Shown: in pieces, positions 1 to 8,833 of the stretch
How the letters are laid out: each line of letters starts with the position of its first letter
Numbering within the stretch: the first letter of the stretch is position 1
Assembly: GCA_024234575.1 (NCBI GenBank)
Contig: JACKOB010000008.1
Location: forward strand, 62,001 to 126,000
Direction: 5' to 3'
Length of the DNA stretch: 64,000 nucleotides
Origin: Hahellaceae bacterium
Lineage (GTDB): Bacteria; Pseudomonadota; Gammaproteobacteria; Pseudomonadales; Oleiphilaceae
Notes under the pieces: generated by a model
Databases searched by the model: none
What the model was told of the DNA's origin: nothing
Seen by the model: the letters and a program-made list of their open reading frames with translations, nothing else
Made by a program: the position numbers and the translations under genes

Positions 1-312
1 TGTTGTGAGCTGGTGCAAATGGTGTTGTTTTCATGGGTTAACCCTGAAAACAGGCGCGCGCATACAGCGGCAATGAAAAGCTTGAACAGCGTACTTGAAT
101 TTATTGAGTATCGAGAGGGGGAAGGCTTGGATGATGATGCCATGGTCGAGTTATTTGATAACCATCCCTTACTGATCGAAGAAAACGCCTTTCAGGAAGA
201 GGCATTTAAAATGATTAAGGCTGAGCGGTTTCCGTCTGCATCTTTTATCCGCAAACTTAAAGTACTGGCTGAAAATGATGGCGTCAGCAATCTAGGTATT
301 TCTTTGGAGTAG
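1..312 (+). CDS. Hypothetical protein, 5' end outside window
   Basis: The frame is open from the first base, so the gene may begin upstream of the window; the first usable start inside is GTG at 13 (99 residues). I do not recognise the family. It is a small, acidic, soluble protein without signal peptide or membrane segment, rich in Glu, Leu and Phe and probably mostly helical. It ends 5 bases before the avtA start, so it is probably co-transcribed with avtA. No function is assigned. Confidence 0.5.
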   Translation, partial: CCELVQMVLFSWVNPENRRAHTAAMKSLNSVLEFIEYREGEGLDDDAMVELFDNHPLLIEENAFQEEAFKMIKAERFPSASFIRKLKVLAENDGVSNLGISLE

Positions 313-317
313 GTGCG

Positions 318-1577
318 TTGCAATTATCTCGCTTTGGCAAAAAATTCACTTCTGATGCGGGCATTACATCGTTAATGGATGATTTGGGTAATGCCCTTGC
401 CTCTGGTGAAGACATCATCATGATGGGCGGGGGCAACCCAGGCTTTTTACCAGAAGTTGAAGATGCATTCAGGCGTCGTATGCAGCAATTGGTTGATAAC
501 CCAGCGTTGTTTAGACGATTAGTAGGGGTTTATGATCCCCCTCAGGGTGAGTTGGAATTCGTGCAAGCGATTACCGCCTTTCTTAACCGTGAGTACGGTT
601 GGTCGCTGACAGATAAAAATGTCGCCTTGACCAATGGTAGCCAGTCTGCCTTCTTTATTCTCTTTAATATGCTGGCTGGTGAAAGTGCTGACGGGACGTT
701 TCGACGTATTCAGTTACCGTTGATTCCTGAGTACATCGGATATGCTGATGCGGGCTTGGCAGATGATTTTTTCTCGGCCAACCGCCCAAGTATTGAATTG
801 ATCGATGATCACCTCTTTAAATACCATGTTGATTTCGAGTCGTTAGCAGTTAACACCGATACCGCAGCCTTGTGTGTTTCGCGACCCACTAACCCTACCG
901 GAAACGTGCTTACCGACGGCGAAGTAGAAGGTTTGGATCTGCTCGCCAGAAAATCCGGTGTACCGCTGATTATTGACGGTGCCTATGGGACGCCGTTTCC
1001 TCATCTGATTTACGGTGATGCAACGCCAATATGGAATGAGAACATAGTTCTCTGTCTTAGCCTGTCCAAGTTAGGCTTGCCCGCGGCGAGAACAGGTATT
1101 GTTGTTGCTAGTGAAGAGGTTGTTAAATCCGTGTCGGGAATCAATGCCATAATAAATCTGGCGACCGGTAGTCTGGGGGCGATGCTGGCATTGGACATGG
1201 TACAAAGCGGTGAAATCAAGCGATTGAGCCGCGAAGTCATACGTCCTGTGTATCAGCAAAAGGCTGAGCGGGCAGTTGCACTGTTATCACAACTGTTAGT
1301 GGGGTTGCCGTATCGTATTCATAAGCCTGAAGGTGCTATGTTTTTATGGCTGTGGCTTGAGGGGCTGCCGGTCACAAACCGCGTTTTATACGAACGCTTG
1401 AAAAGTAAGAGTGTTCTGGTGGTAAGTGGCAATTACTTTTTCCCGGGGCTGCAGGGCGAGTGGTCGCACACGAATGAATGTATCCGTATCACCTATTCTC
1501 AGGATGATGCCAGGGTCGAAGCGGGTATTAGAATTATTGCCGATGAAATTCGCACTCTATTTCATCAAGGGGTTTAG
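318..1577 (+). CDS. avtA: Valine--pyruvate aminotransferase AvtA
   Basis: PLP-dependent class I/II aminotransferase that interconverts valine/2-oxoisovalerate and pyruvate/alanine in the cytosol. The 419 residues match the usual AvtA length. Visible features are the N-terminal GGGNPGFLPE segment, a SRPTNPTGNVL motif, the PLP aspartate in IIDGAYGTPFP and the Schiff-base lysine in LSLSKLGLPAARTGI. The start is TTG at 318, preceded by a GGAGTAGG ribosome binding site; no upstream ATG is in frame. It lies 5 bases behind the unknown upstream gene. A general class I aminotransferase is the alternative, but the overall match to AvtA is strong. Confidence 0.92.
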   Translation: MQLSRFGKKFTSDAGITSLMDDLGNALASGEDIIMMGGGNPGFLPEVEDAFRRRMQQLVDNPALFRRLVGVYDPPQGELEFVQAITAFLNREYGWSLTDKNVALTNGSQSAFFILFNMLAGESADGTFRRIQLPLIPEYIGYADAGLADDFFSANRPSIELIDDHLFKYHVDFESLAVNTDTAALCVSRPTNPTGNVLTDGEVEGLDLLARKSGVPLIIDGAYGTPFPHLIYGDATPIWNENIVLCLSLSKLGLPAARTGIVVASEEVVKSVSGINAIINLATGSLGAMLALDMVQSGEIKRLSREVIRPVYQQKAERAVALLSQLLVGLPYRIHKPEGAMFLWLWLEGLPVTNRVLYERLKSKSVLVVSGNYFFPGLQGEWSHTNECIRITYSQDDARVEAGIRIIADEIRTLFHQGV

Positions 1578-1663
1578 CGTTTTAGGGTTACGTGTGTAAC
1601 GATAACAAACGCTGATTTTAGTCGTCTTAGCTGTGACGTTTATTCTAGGGCTGTTACGGAGGT

Positions 1664-2056
1664 ATGATGCTGCTTCGTGCATTGGTGGTCTGGCTGATGA
1701 TCATTGCTCTGGAAACGCTGCACGGTATTGTCCGGCAAGTCTTTATCGCCCCCAACATCGGTGACTTGCCCGCAAGACAGCTTGGCGTCTTTACAGGCTC
1801 TCTGCTGATATTGGCAGTGGTGTGGTTTTTCTACGAGTGGTTGCAGGTCGTTACAGTCAAAGGCCAGCTAGTGGTTGGTGCAGGCTGGTGTGTATTAACG
1901 ATACTATTTGAAGTTTCGCTGGGGCTCGCTTTGGGGTTGAGCTGGCAAAGATTATTGTCCGATTATGACATCCGCCAGGGTGGGTTGATGCTATTTGGTA
2001 TGCTGATACTGGTATTTTCGCTGCGGATAGTGTCGCTTATACGGGCCAAGTCTTAA
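1664..2056 (+). CDS. Small integral membrane protein, unknown function
   Basis: A 130-residue, very hydrophobic protein with about four predicted transmembrane segments (roughly residues 3-20, 43-62, 68-93 and 107-125) and short loops with few charges. It ends with a basic RAKS tail, as expected for a cytoplasmic C terminus. A GGAGG sits almost against the first ATG (1664), so the second ATG at 1667 could be the real start. I do not recognise the family. It stands alone between avtA and the convergent purN, and context does not suggest a role. Confidence 0.6.
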   Translation: MMLLRALVVWLMIIALETLHGIVRQVFIAPNIGDLPARQLGVFTGSLLILAVVWFFYEWLQVVTVKGQLVVGAGWCVLTILFEVSLGLALGLSWQRLLSDYDIRQGGLMLFGMLILVFSLRIVSLIRAKS

Positions 2057-2123
2057 CAACTGGTTTTGCGATGTGAATACTTTACAGCGGGGCAAGCTTG
2101 AGCTGTCCGTGCTGGTTGTCACC

Positions 2124-2756
2124 TCAGTTAACAGGTATTAATTGACCATCAAGAAGCGCTTGATTGTTTACCAGTTTAAGTCTGTCTTCGGCCATCCACT
2201 TTACGGCCTGCGGAAAAATACGGTGCTCTTCGACCAGCACTTTAGCCGCCAATGACTCGGCGCTATCACCGGGGCTTATAGCTACCGACCCTTGAATAAT
2301 TACCGGGCCACCATCCAGCTCTTCCGTGACAAAGTGAACGCTTGCGCCATGGTGTGAATCTCCCGCGTCTAAGGCTCTTTGGTGAGTATTCAGCCCTTGG
2401 TACTTTGGCAGCAATGAGGGGTGGATGTTGATCATTTTGCCTTGGTATTTTTTTACAAATTCTGGTGTGAGTATGCGCATAAAGCCCGCCAGTACGATGA
2501 TATCCGGCTGATATCTATCGATAACGCTTGCCAGGTTGCTGTCGAACTCTTCTCTGGAATTGAACTGCTTGTGATCCAGTACTTGCGTTGCAATTCCTGC
2601 TTCAGTGGCACGTGTCAGGCCAAAAGCCTCTGATTTGTTGGAGATAACCGCCGAAATATCGGCGGCTATGAATCCGCTGTTAACTGCATCAATAATCGCC
2701 TGCAGATTAGATCCGCTACCGGAGATAAGTACAACAATACGCTTTTTTTCCGACAT
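2124..2756 (-). CDS. purN: Phosphoribosylglycinamide formyltransferase PurN
   Basis: GAR transformylase, third step of de novo purine synthesis, using 10-formyl-THF. The 210 residues are full length. Family marks are the glycine-rich VLISGSGSNLQAI start, the catalytic Asn-His pair in MINIHPSLLPKYQGL, the HHGASVHFV segment and the catalytic Asp in ELDGGPVI. It lies 33 bases downstream of purM on the same strand, the usual purM-purN arrangement, and is convergent with the small membrane protein gene. Confidence 0.96.
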   Translation of the reverse strand: MSEKKRIVVLISGSGSNLQAIIDAVNSGFIAADISAVISNKSEAFGLTRATEAGIATQVLDHKQFNSREEFDSNLASVIDRYQPDIIVLAGFMRILTPEFVKKYQGKMINIHPSLLPKYQGLNTHQRALDAGDSHHGASVHFVTEELDGGPVIIQGSVAISPGDSAESLAAKVLVEEHRIFPQAVKWMAEDRLKLVNNQALLDGQLIPVN

Positions 2757-2789
2757 ACTAATCTGCTGTCAAAGTTGATGTTTTCTGGA

Positions 2790-3830
2790 TTAAACCAGAT
2801 CGACGGATTCCTGGTCTTCAGAACGCTCTTGAATACTGCCCAATAAGACAGGGTCTTCACCTTCTTCTTGTAACAGCTTCATTGCGACTTGCTCATTCTC
2901 AGGAGACACACAAATCACCATACCAATGCCACAGTTTAGCGTGCGATAGAGCTCGAAAGTGTCGACGTTGCCTTGCTCTTGCAACCATTTGAAAACAGCC
3001 GGGATTTCCCATGATTTGGTGTCAATGACTGCCTTGGCATTGTCAGGGAGCACCCTTGGCAGGTTCTCTGGCAGGCCGCCACCGGTAATATGTGCCATGG
3101 CGTGTACTGGCAGGGTGTTAATTAATTTAAGCAGCGGCTTAACATAGATTTTTGTCGGGGCCATCAATGCTTCGGAAAGTTTTTTGCCACCAACAACCTC
3201 ATCAAGGGAGGCACCGCTGACTTCAATAATCTTGCGGATCAGTGAGTAACCGTTGGAGTGCGGACCGGAAGACTTAAGGCCGATTAGCTTATCGCCAATG
3301 TTTACTTTACTGCCGTCAATAATGTTGGATTTTTCAACCACACCGACACAGAAGCCGGCCAGATCATAGTCTTCGCCTTCGTACATGCCGGGCATCTCGG
3401 CTGTTTCACCACCCACCAATGCGCAGCCTGCTTGCTCGCAGCCTTTGCCGATGCCTTCAACGACTTTGACGGCGATATCAACGTTTAATTTGCCTGTGGC
3501 GTAATAATCGAGAAAGAACAACGGCTCTGCGCCCGCGACTACCAGGTCGTTTACACACATGGCAACGAGATCAATACCAATATTGTCGTGTTCTGATAGG
3601 TCCATTGCCAGGCGTAGTTTGGTACCTACCCCATCGGTTCCTGACACCAGAACGGGCTCCCGGTAAGATTTTGGAACTTCGAACAATGCACCAAATCCGC
3701 CCAGTCCGCCAAGAACTCCGGGGCGGGATGTGCGTTTTGCAACACCTTTAATTCTGTTTACCAGCTCATTACCTGCATCTATATCGACGCCTGCATCTTT
3801 ATAGCTAATTGACTGCTTTTTATCTGTCAT
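2790..3830 (-). CDS. purM: Phosphoribosylformylglycinamidine cyclo-ligase PurM
   Basis: AIR synthetase, fifth step of purine synthesis, ATP-dependent closure of FGAM. At 346 residues it has normal length. Motifs seen are [28 protein letters not shown], the GPHSNGYSL loop and [16 protein letters not shown] near residue 250. The ATG start at 3830 begins [20 protein letters not shown], the canonical PurM N terminus. It heads the purM-purN pair and is divergent from the DUF2066 gene across a 350-base spacer. Confidence 0.97.
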   Translation of the reverse strand: MTDKKQSISYKDAGVDIDAGNELVNRIKGVAKRTSRPGVLGGLGGFGALFEVPKSYREPVLVSGTDGVGTKLRLAMDLSEHDNIGIDLVAMCVNDLVVAGAEPLFFLDYYATGKLNVDIAVKVVEGIGKGCEQAGCALVGGETAEMPGMYEGEDYDLAGFCVGVVEKSNIIDGSKVNIGDKLIGLKSSGPHSNGYSLIRKIIEVSGASLDEVVGGKKLSEALMAPTKIYVKPLLKLINTLPVHAMAHITGGGLPENLPRVLPDNAKAVIDTKSWEIPAVFKWLQEQGNVDTFELYRTLNCGIGMVICVSPENEQVAMKLLQEEGEDPVLLGSIQERSEDQESVDLV

Positions 3831-4180
3831 GAAGGTTTTACCTGATCACTACGGGAATGAATTAAAGGGTCTAGCCGCTCTTTGCGCCTGCGCCATATGT
3901 GTTCAATGCACTGGCCCTGCCTGAAAATATTCGACATCAATAACGGTCGATTCCGCAGGACTTAATTATGGCGCAGAATTTTACCAGTTGATGACATCGA
4001 CTGCCATCTTCGTGTTAGTCTTCGTTACAACAATTTGCGATTGTTGTATTATTCCGGGTTTTCGAGAAAGCAGATTACGCTCTCTGAAGGTCGGCACGCT
4101 TAAATGAGGTGGTCAATCCGGCGGCTAACAGGACGGAGTTTGTCTGAATATTGGTTGTTTGTTTAATTAGGGTCGAGTGA
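3831..4180. other. Divergent intergenic region between purM and DUF2066
   Basis: 350 bases between two divergent starts; it must hold the promoters for purMN and for the DUF2066 gene. The only clear structure is the 9-bp inverted repeat at 4026-4048, listed separately. I see no credible ORF and no match to the PurR operator ACGCAAACGTTTGCGT. Confidence 0.5.
4026..4048. promoter_or_regulatory. Operator-like inverted repeat
   Basis: TACAACAAT-N5-ATTGTTGTA, two perfect 9-bp arms with a 5-base centre (TTGCG). It lies between divergent genes, about 130 bases upstream of the DUF2066 start and 195 upstream of purM. The size and symmetry are typical of a dimeric repressor site, but no regulator can be named. 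Confidence 0.3.
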
Positions 4181-5236
4181 ATGTTCAAAAGGGTAGTTCT
4201 GGTATTTGTCGGACTGGTGTATTCATTTGCCTTGTCAGCGGTTCAGGTGGACAAACTTTATCAATCGGTCGCAAGTGTTAAAACGCAATCACCTGATGAG
4301 CGCAGTGTCGCGTTTACAGAAACCTTGCAGCATGTGTTGTTAAAGGTCAGCGGTGATAAAAGCGTGCTTAGCCATCCGGCGATTGCGGCAGAAATATCAA
4401 GCGCCGAACGATATGTACTGCAGTACGGCTATGTTTCGACGGATAACCCTGACTTCCCCTACAAGCTTAATGTCAGTTTTATTGAAAAATCTATACAGCA
4501 ACTATTGTCCAGCAACGGCTTACCCATTTGGGGTAGTAACAGGCCATCGGTCCTTTTTTGGTTGGCCATTGAGGCAGAAGGTGCGCGTAGTGTTATTAGC
4601 AGTAGTGTCGATAATGAGCTGATCGCTGAGATTGAAAGCCAGTCGGCGTATCGTGGTTTGCCGCTTTATTTGCCGGTGATGGACTTGCAGGACTCCAGCG
4701 CCCTGTCTGTCAGTGATCTTTGGGGTTTGTTTATGGACCCGGTAGTAAAGGCATCTGCTCGCTATAATCCCGATGCAGTTGTTGCCATGCAGCTCTATCA
4801 GTCAACCTTGGGAGAGTGGAAGGGCCGCTGGACATTGCAGAGGAATGGCTCTGCTTTTAGCGCGCTGGTGCAGGCTGCTACAAAGCAAGAAGCGGTCACC
4901 CAGGCCATTAATGATGTGGCATCGATTCTGGCGAGCCAATACGCCGTATCCGGTGATAGTGCCGGTAACAATGACCGTCTGGAAATTGAGATAAGTAATG
5001 TTGGTAGCTATGCTGACTATGTTGAGCTATACAAGTATGTCGAGTCTTTAAGTCCGGTTGTTTGGTCACAGGTGATTTGGGTAAAAGAAGACCAGGTGCG
5101 TATTCGCCTGCAAACATCCGGTAGCATTGAACAGTTTGAGCAGCATGTATCGCTGGATTCAAAGATCAAGCCAGAAATGGCCAGCGTTGGCGAAGCTGGA
5201 GATAGTTTTCGGTTATATTATCGCTGGCAGCCATAA
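4181..5236 (+). CDS. DUF2066 domain-containing protein, exported
   Basis: A 351-residue protein with an N-terminal signal peptide (basic MFKR followed by about 16 hydrophobic residues, likely cleavage after ALS-A near residue 20). The body matches DUF2066 proteins, which lie between purMN and hda in Pseudomonas-type genomes and whose function is unknown. The N-terminal third holds the typical ALLKVSGD-like segment (here HVLLKVSGDKSVL) that recurs in this family. It is probably periplasmic or envelope-associated. The ATG start follows a weak AGGGTCG site. It is followed by a CDP-alcohol phosphatidyltransferase and hda on the same strand. Confidence 0.8.
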   Translation: MFKRVVLVFVGLVYSFALSAVQVDKLYQSVASVKTQSPDERSVAFTETLQHVLLKVSGDKSVLSHPAIAAEISSAERYVLQYGYVSTDNPDFPYKLNVSFIEKSIQQLLSSNGLPIWGSNRPSVLFWLAIEAEGARSVISSSVDNELIAEIESQSAYRGLPLYLPVMDLQDSSALSVSDLWGLFMDPVVKASARYNPDAVVAMQLYQSTLGEWKGRWTLQRNGSAFSALVQAATKQEAVTQAINDVASILASQYAVSGDSAGNNDRLEIEISNVGSYADYVELYKYVESLSPVVWSQVIWVKEDQVRIRLQTSGSIEQFEQHVSLDSKIKPEMASVGEAGDSFRLYYRWQP

Positions 5237-5321
5237 TGCCTGCCGGTCAGGTGTTGGTCCTTAAGTAGCAGGTGTTGACTGTTTCCTAAGTCTATAAGGC
5301 GTCATTAAACAGGTTGCCGTA

Positions 5322-5894
5322 TTGGTTATTGAAAAGAGACATATTCCCAATATATTAACGTTCACCCGGTTGCTATTGGTGTTACCGATAGTCTGGTGTT
5401 TGTTCTTCGACTATTTCCGTCAGGCATTGCTATTGTTTTTTATTGCCGGTGTTTCGGATGGCGTTGACGGATATCTTGCGCGCAAATACAACTGGAAGAG
5501 TCGCCTGGGGGCGATCGTTGATCCTCTGGCAGATAAGTTTTTATTGGTCGCAACATTTATAACCCTCACCATTATCGGTGAAATACCCTGGATCTTAGCG
5601 GGGATTGTTCTCGGGCGCGATCTGGTGATCGTCATTGGCGCATTGATTTATCACTATAAATTTGGCCGCTATAAAATATCTCCATCCCGTCTTGGCAAGC
5701 TCAGTACGTTGTTACAGATTACCTATGTTTTATCGTTGGTTGTTTCACTGACGGGTCAGCCTATGCCTGAAGATGTCGCTATCTGGGGGGGCTGGATAGT
5801 AGGAGTGGTAACGCTGATTAGCGGCTTGCACTACATTACCTACTGGGGGGCGAAGGCTGCACAAAATATCCGCGCCAGGCAAGAATCGCAATGA
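5322..5894 (+). CDS. CDP-alcohol phosphatidyltransferase family membrane protein
   Basis: A 190-residue multi-pass membrane enzyme that transfers a phosphatidyl group from CDP-diacylglycerol to an alcohol. The family active-site signature DGx2ARx8Gx3Dx3D is intact as DGVDGYLARKYNWKSRLGAI followed by VDPLADK, near residues 45-72. Starting with IPNILTFTRLLLVLPIVW it resembles PgsA (glycerol-3-phosphate acceptor), but it is shorter than some PgsA proteins and may be the second, uncharacterised paralogue common in Pseudomonas-like genomes. TTG at 5322 is the apparent start. Its stop overlaps the hda start (ATGA), so the two are translationally coupled. Confidence 0.85.
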   Translation: MVIEKRHIPNILTFTRLLLVLPIVWCLFFDYFRQALLLFFIAGVSDGVDGYLARKYNWKSRLGAIVDPLADKFLLVATFITLTIIGEIPWILAGIVLGRDLVIVIGALIYHYKFGRYKISPSRLGKLSTLLQITYVLSLVVSLTGQPMPEDVAIWGGWIVGVVTLISGLHYITYWGAKAAQNIRARQESQ

Positions 5895-6643
5895 ATACCA
5901 CAGAATCACCGGCATATGTGCAGCTAACGCTTAATATCAAACTTCGCGATAGCTCAACGTTCGACAATTATCTGGGTGATTTGAACGCAGCAAAAGTCCG
6001 CATGCTGCAAGCGGCTCTAAGTCAGAAATTACAAAGTAAAAGTGTTAGCAGCGCGACGGCGGCGGCCGCCGAACTCTTCTACTTTGTTGCCGGATCAAAA
6101 GGTGTTGGTAAAACCCACGTATTACAAGCTGCCTGTCATGAAACCGAAAAGCTTGGCGGCAGAGCTTTCTATCTTTCCCTTAATGACATCCAGTATTTAT
6201 CGCCAGAAGTGCTTTCAGGGTGTGTCGATTTTGACTTGGTTTGTATCGATGATATTGAGTTCGTCGTCGAGAAAAAGGCATGGGAAGTTGCCATTTTTAA
6301 TGCCTTCAATGAAATTAAAACGCAAGGAAAGGCGCTGCTTGTCAGTGGGGAGCAATCACCTGTACATCTGCCTTTTACGTTACCCGATTTAAAGTCGCGT
6401 CTTTGTAGCGGTGTTACTATTGCGTTGTCAGAAGCGCCGGATGACCTCAAGTCTGAAATTATTCGCACCCGGGGTAAACTACGGGGAATTGAGCTGAGTG
6501 AAGATGTAATGACCTATATCATGAAGCGCAGCGGCAGAGGCATGGCGGACCTGGTGAATATATTGCAAAAGCTGGATGATGTGTCATTATCTGCCAAACG
6601 GCGCCTGACAGTGCCATTTATTAAAGACACTTTTGGCTGGTAA
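5891..6643 (+). CDS. hda: DnaA regulatory inactivator Hda
   Basis: A DnaA-like AAA+ protein that, with the DNA-loaded sliding clamp, stimulates ATP hydrolysis by DnaA to prevent re-initiation (RIDA). At 250 residues it carries only the DnaA domain III-like region and lacks the DnaA DNA-binding domain IV. An N-terminal QLTLNI (residues 11-16) resembles the clamp-binding QLSLPL of Hda. Walker A is GSKGVGKTH (about 68-76) and Walker B LVCIDDIEFV (about 117-126). It overlaps the upstream phosphatidyltransferase by 4 bases, the usual neighbour of hda in this lineage. Confidence 0.93.
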   Translation: MNTTESPAYVQLTLNIKLRDSSTFDNYLGDLNAAKVRMLQAALSQKLQSKSVSSATAAAAELFYFVAGSKGVGKTHVLQAACHETEKLGGRAFYLSLNDIQYLSPEVLSGCVDFDLVCIDDIEFVVEKKAWEVAIFNAFNEIKTQGKALLVSGEQSPVHLPFTLPDLKSRLCSGVTIALSEAPDDLKSEIIRTRGKLRGIELSEDVMTYIMKRSGRGMADLVNILQKLDDVSLSAKRRLTVPFIKDTFGW

Positions 6644-6769
6644 TGGGATTCGTCGGGCGGGTAATGCAATTGTCTGGCAAAGCATAAACAATTAGACGGC
6701 GGTTTGCTGGTTGTTTTTTGACTGCATAATAAGGCTGGCCGCAAATCAAATAAAAAAGAGGGGAGGGAT

Positions 6770-7561
6770 ATGAAACGAGTAATTTTTAATCAAAAGGGGG
6801 GCGTTGGTAAATCCAGTATTACCTGTAACCTGGCTGCTGTTAGTGCGGCTGAAGGTTTAAAGACGCTGGTCGTTGATCTTGACCCGCAGGGAAACTCGTC
6901 AACTTACCTCACCGGCAAACGCACCGCGGATATGAAAGATACCGTGGCGGATTTTTTTGAGCAAACCGTTGCCTTCAATATATTTAGCAAGAAGCCAGAA
7001 GATTTTGTGCATAGCACACCGTTTGCCGATTTGTTTGTGCTGCCATCCAGCCCTGAACTGGATTTTATGGAAAGGAAACTCGAAACCCGGCATAAAATTT
7101 ATAAACTGCGGGAAGCGCTGAAAAGTTTGTCCCAGACATTTGATCGTATTTATATAGATACCGCCCCAGCGTTAAACTTCTATACGCGCTCGGCCCTGAT
7201 CGCTAGTGATAGCTGTTTGATTCCTTTTGATTGTGACGATTTTTCGCGTCAGGCGTTGTATAACATTATGGGTGAAATTCAGGATCTGCAGGAAGACCAT
7301 AATCAAGACCTGAAAATTGAAGGTATTATTGTTAACCAGTATCAGGCGCAAGCCAGTCTGCCTCGGCAGCTGATATTGGAGCTGCTGGATGAAGGGTTAC
7401 CAGTATTGCCTGTGCGCTTGTCATCCAGTATCAAGATGAAAGAATCGCACCAGGAACATCAGCCGTTAATTTATATGGCGCCAAAACATAAGCTCACGCA
7501 GCAGTTTGTCGATTTACATAAGGTGCTGCAGGGTGAGGAAGTCGAACTCGAGGCGCTTTGA
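6770..7561 (+). CDS. ParA family ATPase (orphan, no adjacent parB)
   Basis: A 263-residue deviant-Walker ATPase of the ParA/MinD superfamily. The signature is KGGVGKSSITCNLA at residues 9-22, with VVDLDPQGNSST at about 36-47 and a Walker B-type RIYIDTAPALN near residue 128. Chromosomal ParA normally sits beside ParB near the origin; here no ParB is present and the neighbours are hda and a YqcC-like gene. It is therefore probably a cargo-positioning or accessory ParA rather than the chromosome partition protein. The start is ATG with a GAGGGGAGGG ribosome binding site. Confidence 0.85.
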   Translation: MKRVIFNQKGGVGKSSITCNLAAVSAAEGLKTLVVDLDPQGNSSTYLTGKRTADMKDTVADFFEQTVAFNIFSKKPEDFVHSTPFADLFVLPSSPELDFMERKLETRHKIYKLREALKSLSQTFDRIYIDTAPALNFYTRSALIASDSCLIPFDCDDFSRQALYNIMGEIQDLQEDHNQDLKIEGIIVNQYQAQASLPRQLILELLDEGLPVLPVRLSSSIKMKESHQEHQPLIYMAPKHKLTQQFVDLHKVLQGEEVELEAL

Positions 7562-7604
7562 TTTAAGCGTAACAATGCAACCAATTGTATGTGGATGACA
7601 GCCA

Positions 7605-7955
7605 TTGACTGATAATCAGACAGATCAGGTAGCAGAGCATACCAGCAAGATTGCCGAAACATTGCTGGCAATTGAAGCATCTTTGAAAGATTTGGGGTTG
7701 TGGGAGGATGTTTCGCCTCCCGAATCTGCTTTTACCAGCGATCAACCATTTTTCATCGATACCATGGAGTTTACCCAGTGGCTTCAGTTTGTGCTGCTGG
7801 TGCGGGTCAGTGACATTATCTCTTTCAACTTGCCGTTGCCTGCTTCCAGCCAGATTCACCCGATGGCGGAAGAGTATTTTCGCTGCCGCACAGAGAATGC
7901 TGACAGCTTAATTGGTCACTTGAAAATATTTGATGAGTTGATCAGCCAGGGATAA
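7605..7955 (+). CDS. YqcC family protein (DUF446)
   Basis: A 116-residue soluble protein matching the small helical YqcC/DUF446 family, which has no established biochemical role. Recognisable parts are the helical N-terminal IAETLLAIEASLKDLGLW and the central IDTMEFTQWLQFVLLVR followed by an LPASSQIHPMAEEYF segment. TTG at 7605 is the only plausible start because a TGA lies three codons upstream in the same frame. It follows the ParA gene by 43 bases. In enterobacteria yqcC neighbours the pseudouridine synthase truC, which is not seen here. Confidence 0.75.
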   Translation: MTDNQTDQVAEHTSKIAETLLAIEASLKDLGLWEDVSPPESAFTSDQPFFIDTMEFTQWLQFVLLVRVSDIISFNLPLPASSQIHPMAEEYFRCRTENADSLIGHLKIFDELISQG

Positions 7956-7980
7956 GGCAAATGTGCAGCCGCGATTGCGG

Positions 7981-8619
7981 CTAGTCTTTCTTGTCAGTAT
8001 CGTCTTCCGACTCTTCTTCGCCGAAGTAATCACTTAGCGTGGGTTTGGGCTTACCAAAAGAGCCAATGACTTCATAAACCGAGCCTTCTGGTGTGAGTGT
8101 ACTTTTGAATACCGCATATTCATCGATGCTGAAAGTGAGAGTCATCTCTGCCAGCTTGCCTAACGTTGGTGCCTGATGCCCTCGTTTTAAGCGGGCGAGA
8201 CTGATGTGCGGCCGGAATGATTCGGATTCCTGGTTAATTCCCTGCCGGTCCAGTTCGTTTTTAATCTCTTGCTGCAGGTTGTTTAGTGCATCGTTGTTGG
8301 CTAACTCAGCGACGATAAACTTTGGGCTTTTTACGTCAGGAAAGCCAGTGATGCCGGTGATTTCAAGTTGCAAAGGCTGTGCGATTAAAGGGTTTTTCTC
8401 AAACGCTTCTTTAAGCTCGACTACTTGATGCAGCGGTATTTCGCCGAGAAAATGCAGTGTCAGATGGTAGTTGCTTTTCTTTACCCATTTAAAGTCAGCA
8501 TATTTAGCATCAGACTGCATCGCTTTGCTTTCTGTTGCCATCGCTTTTTTAACGTCTGCTGGAATCTGAAGGCCAATAAAGCAACGCAATTCTTTTTGGC
8601 TGGAAGACTTACTCGACAT
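7981..8619 (-). CDS. thpR: RNA 2',3'-cyclic phosphodiesterase ThpR (2'-5' RNA ligase family)
   Basis: 2H phosphoesterase superfamily member that opens 2',3'-cyclic phosphates on RNA ends. Both catalytic HxTx motifs are present: HLTLHFLGE near residue 50 and HISLARLKRG near residue 138. Length is 212 residues, slightly longer than the family because of an acidic tail (EEESEDDTDKKD) and a short Ser-rich N terminus. It is convergent with the YqcC gene and has no obvious partner. Confidence 0.88.
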   Translation of the reverse strand: MSSKSSSQKELRCFIGLQIPADVKKAMATESKAMQSDAKYADFKWVKKSNYHLTLHFLGEIPLHQVVELKEAFEKNPLIAQPLQLEITGITGFPDVKSPKFIVAELANNDALNNLQQEIKNELDRQGINQESESFRPHISLARLKRGHQAPTLGKLAEMTLTFSIDEYAVFKSTLTPEGSVYEVIGSFGKPKPTLSDYFGEEESEDDTDKKD

Positions 8620-8833
8620 GGCACCCTCTTTGGCAAAACGATCATTATAAAATTGGACTGGCTACTACATCTTTCTGGCAACGGCTCTTATTCAGAATAA
8701 CTACAGATAAAGATTGTTGCCGCGATGACGATGTGGGAAACATCTAATAAGTTTAATAATAGAATAAATAGTGAAGTTAACCAGTGGGACTCATCATTGT
8801 GACTGAGTCCTGATTGGCAGCGTCTCCGGATAA

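Noticed and set aside
1577..1620. Nested inverted repeat (GCGTTT...AAACGC) after avtA as a terminator
   Set aside because: Stems are short with unpaired bases and no strong T run follows; too weak to list.
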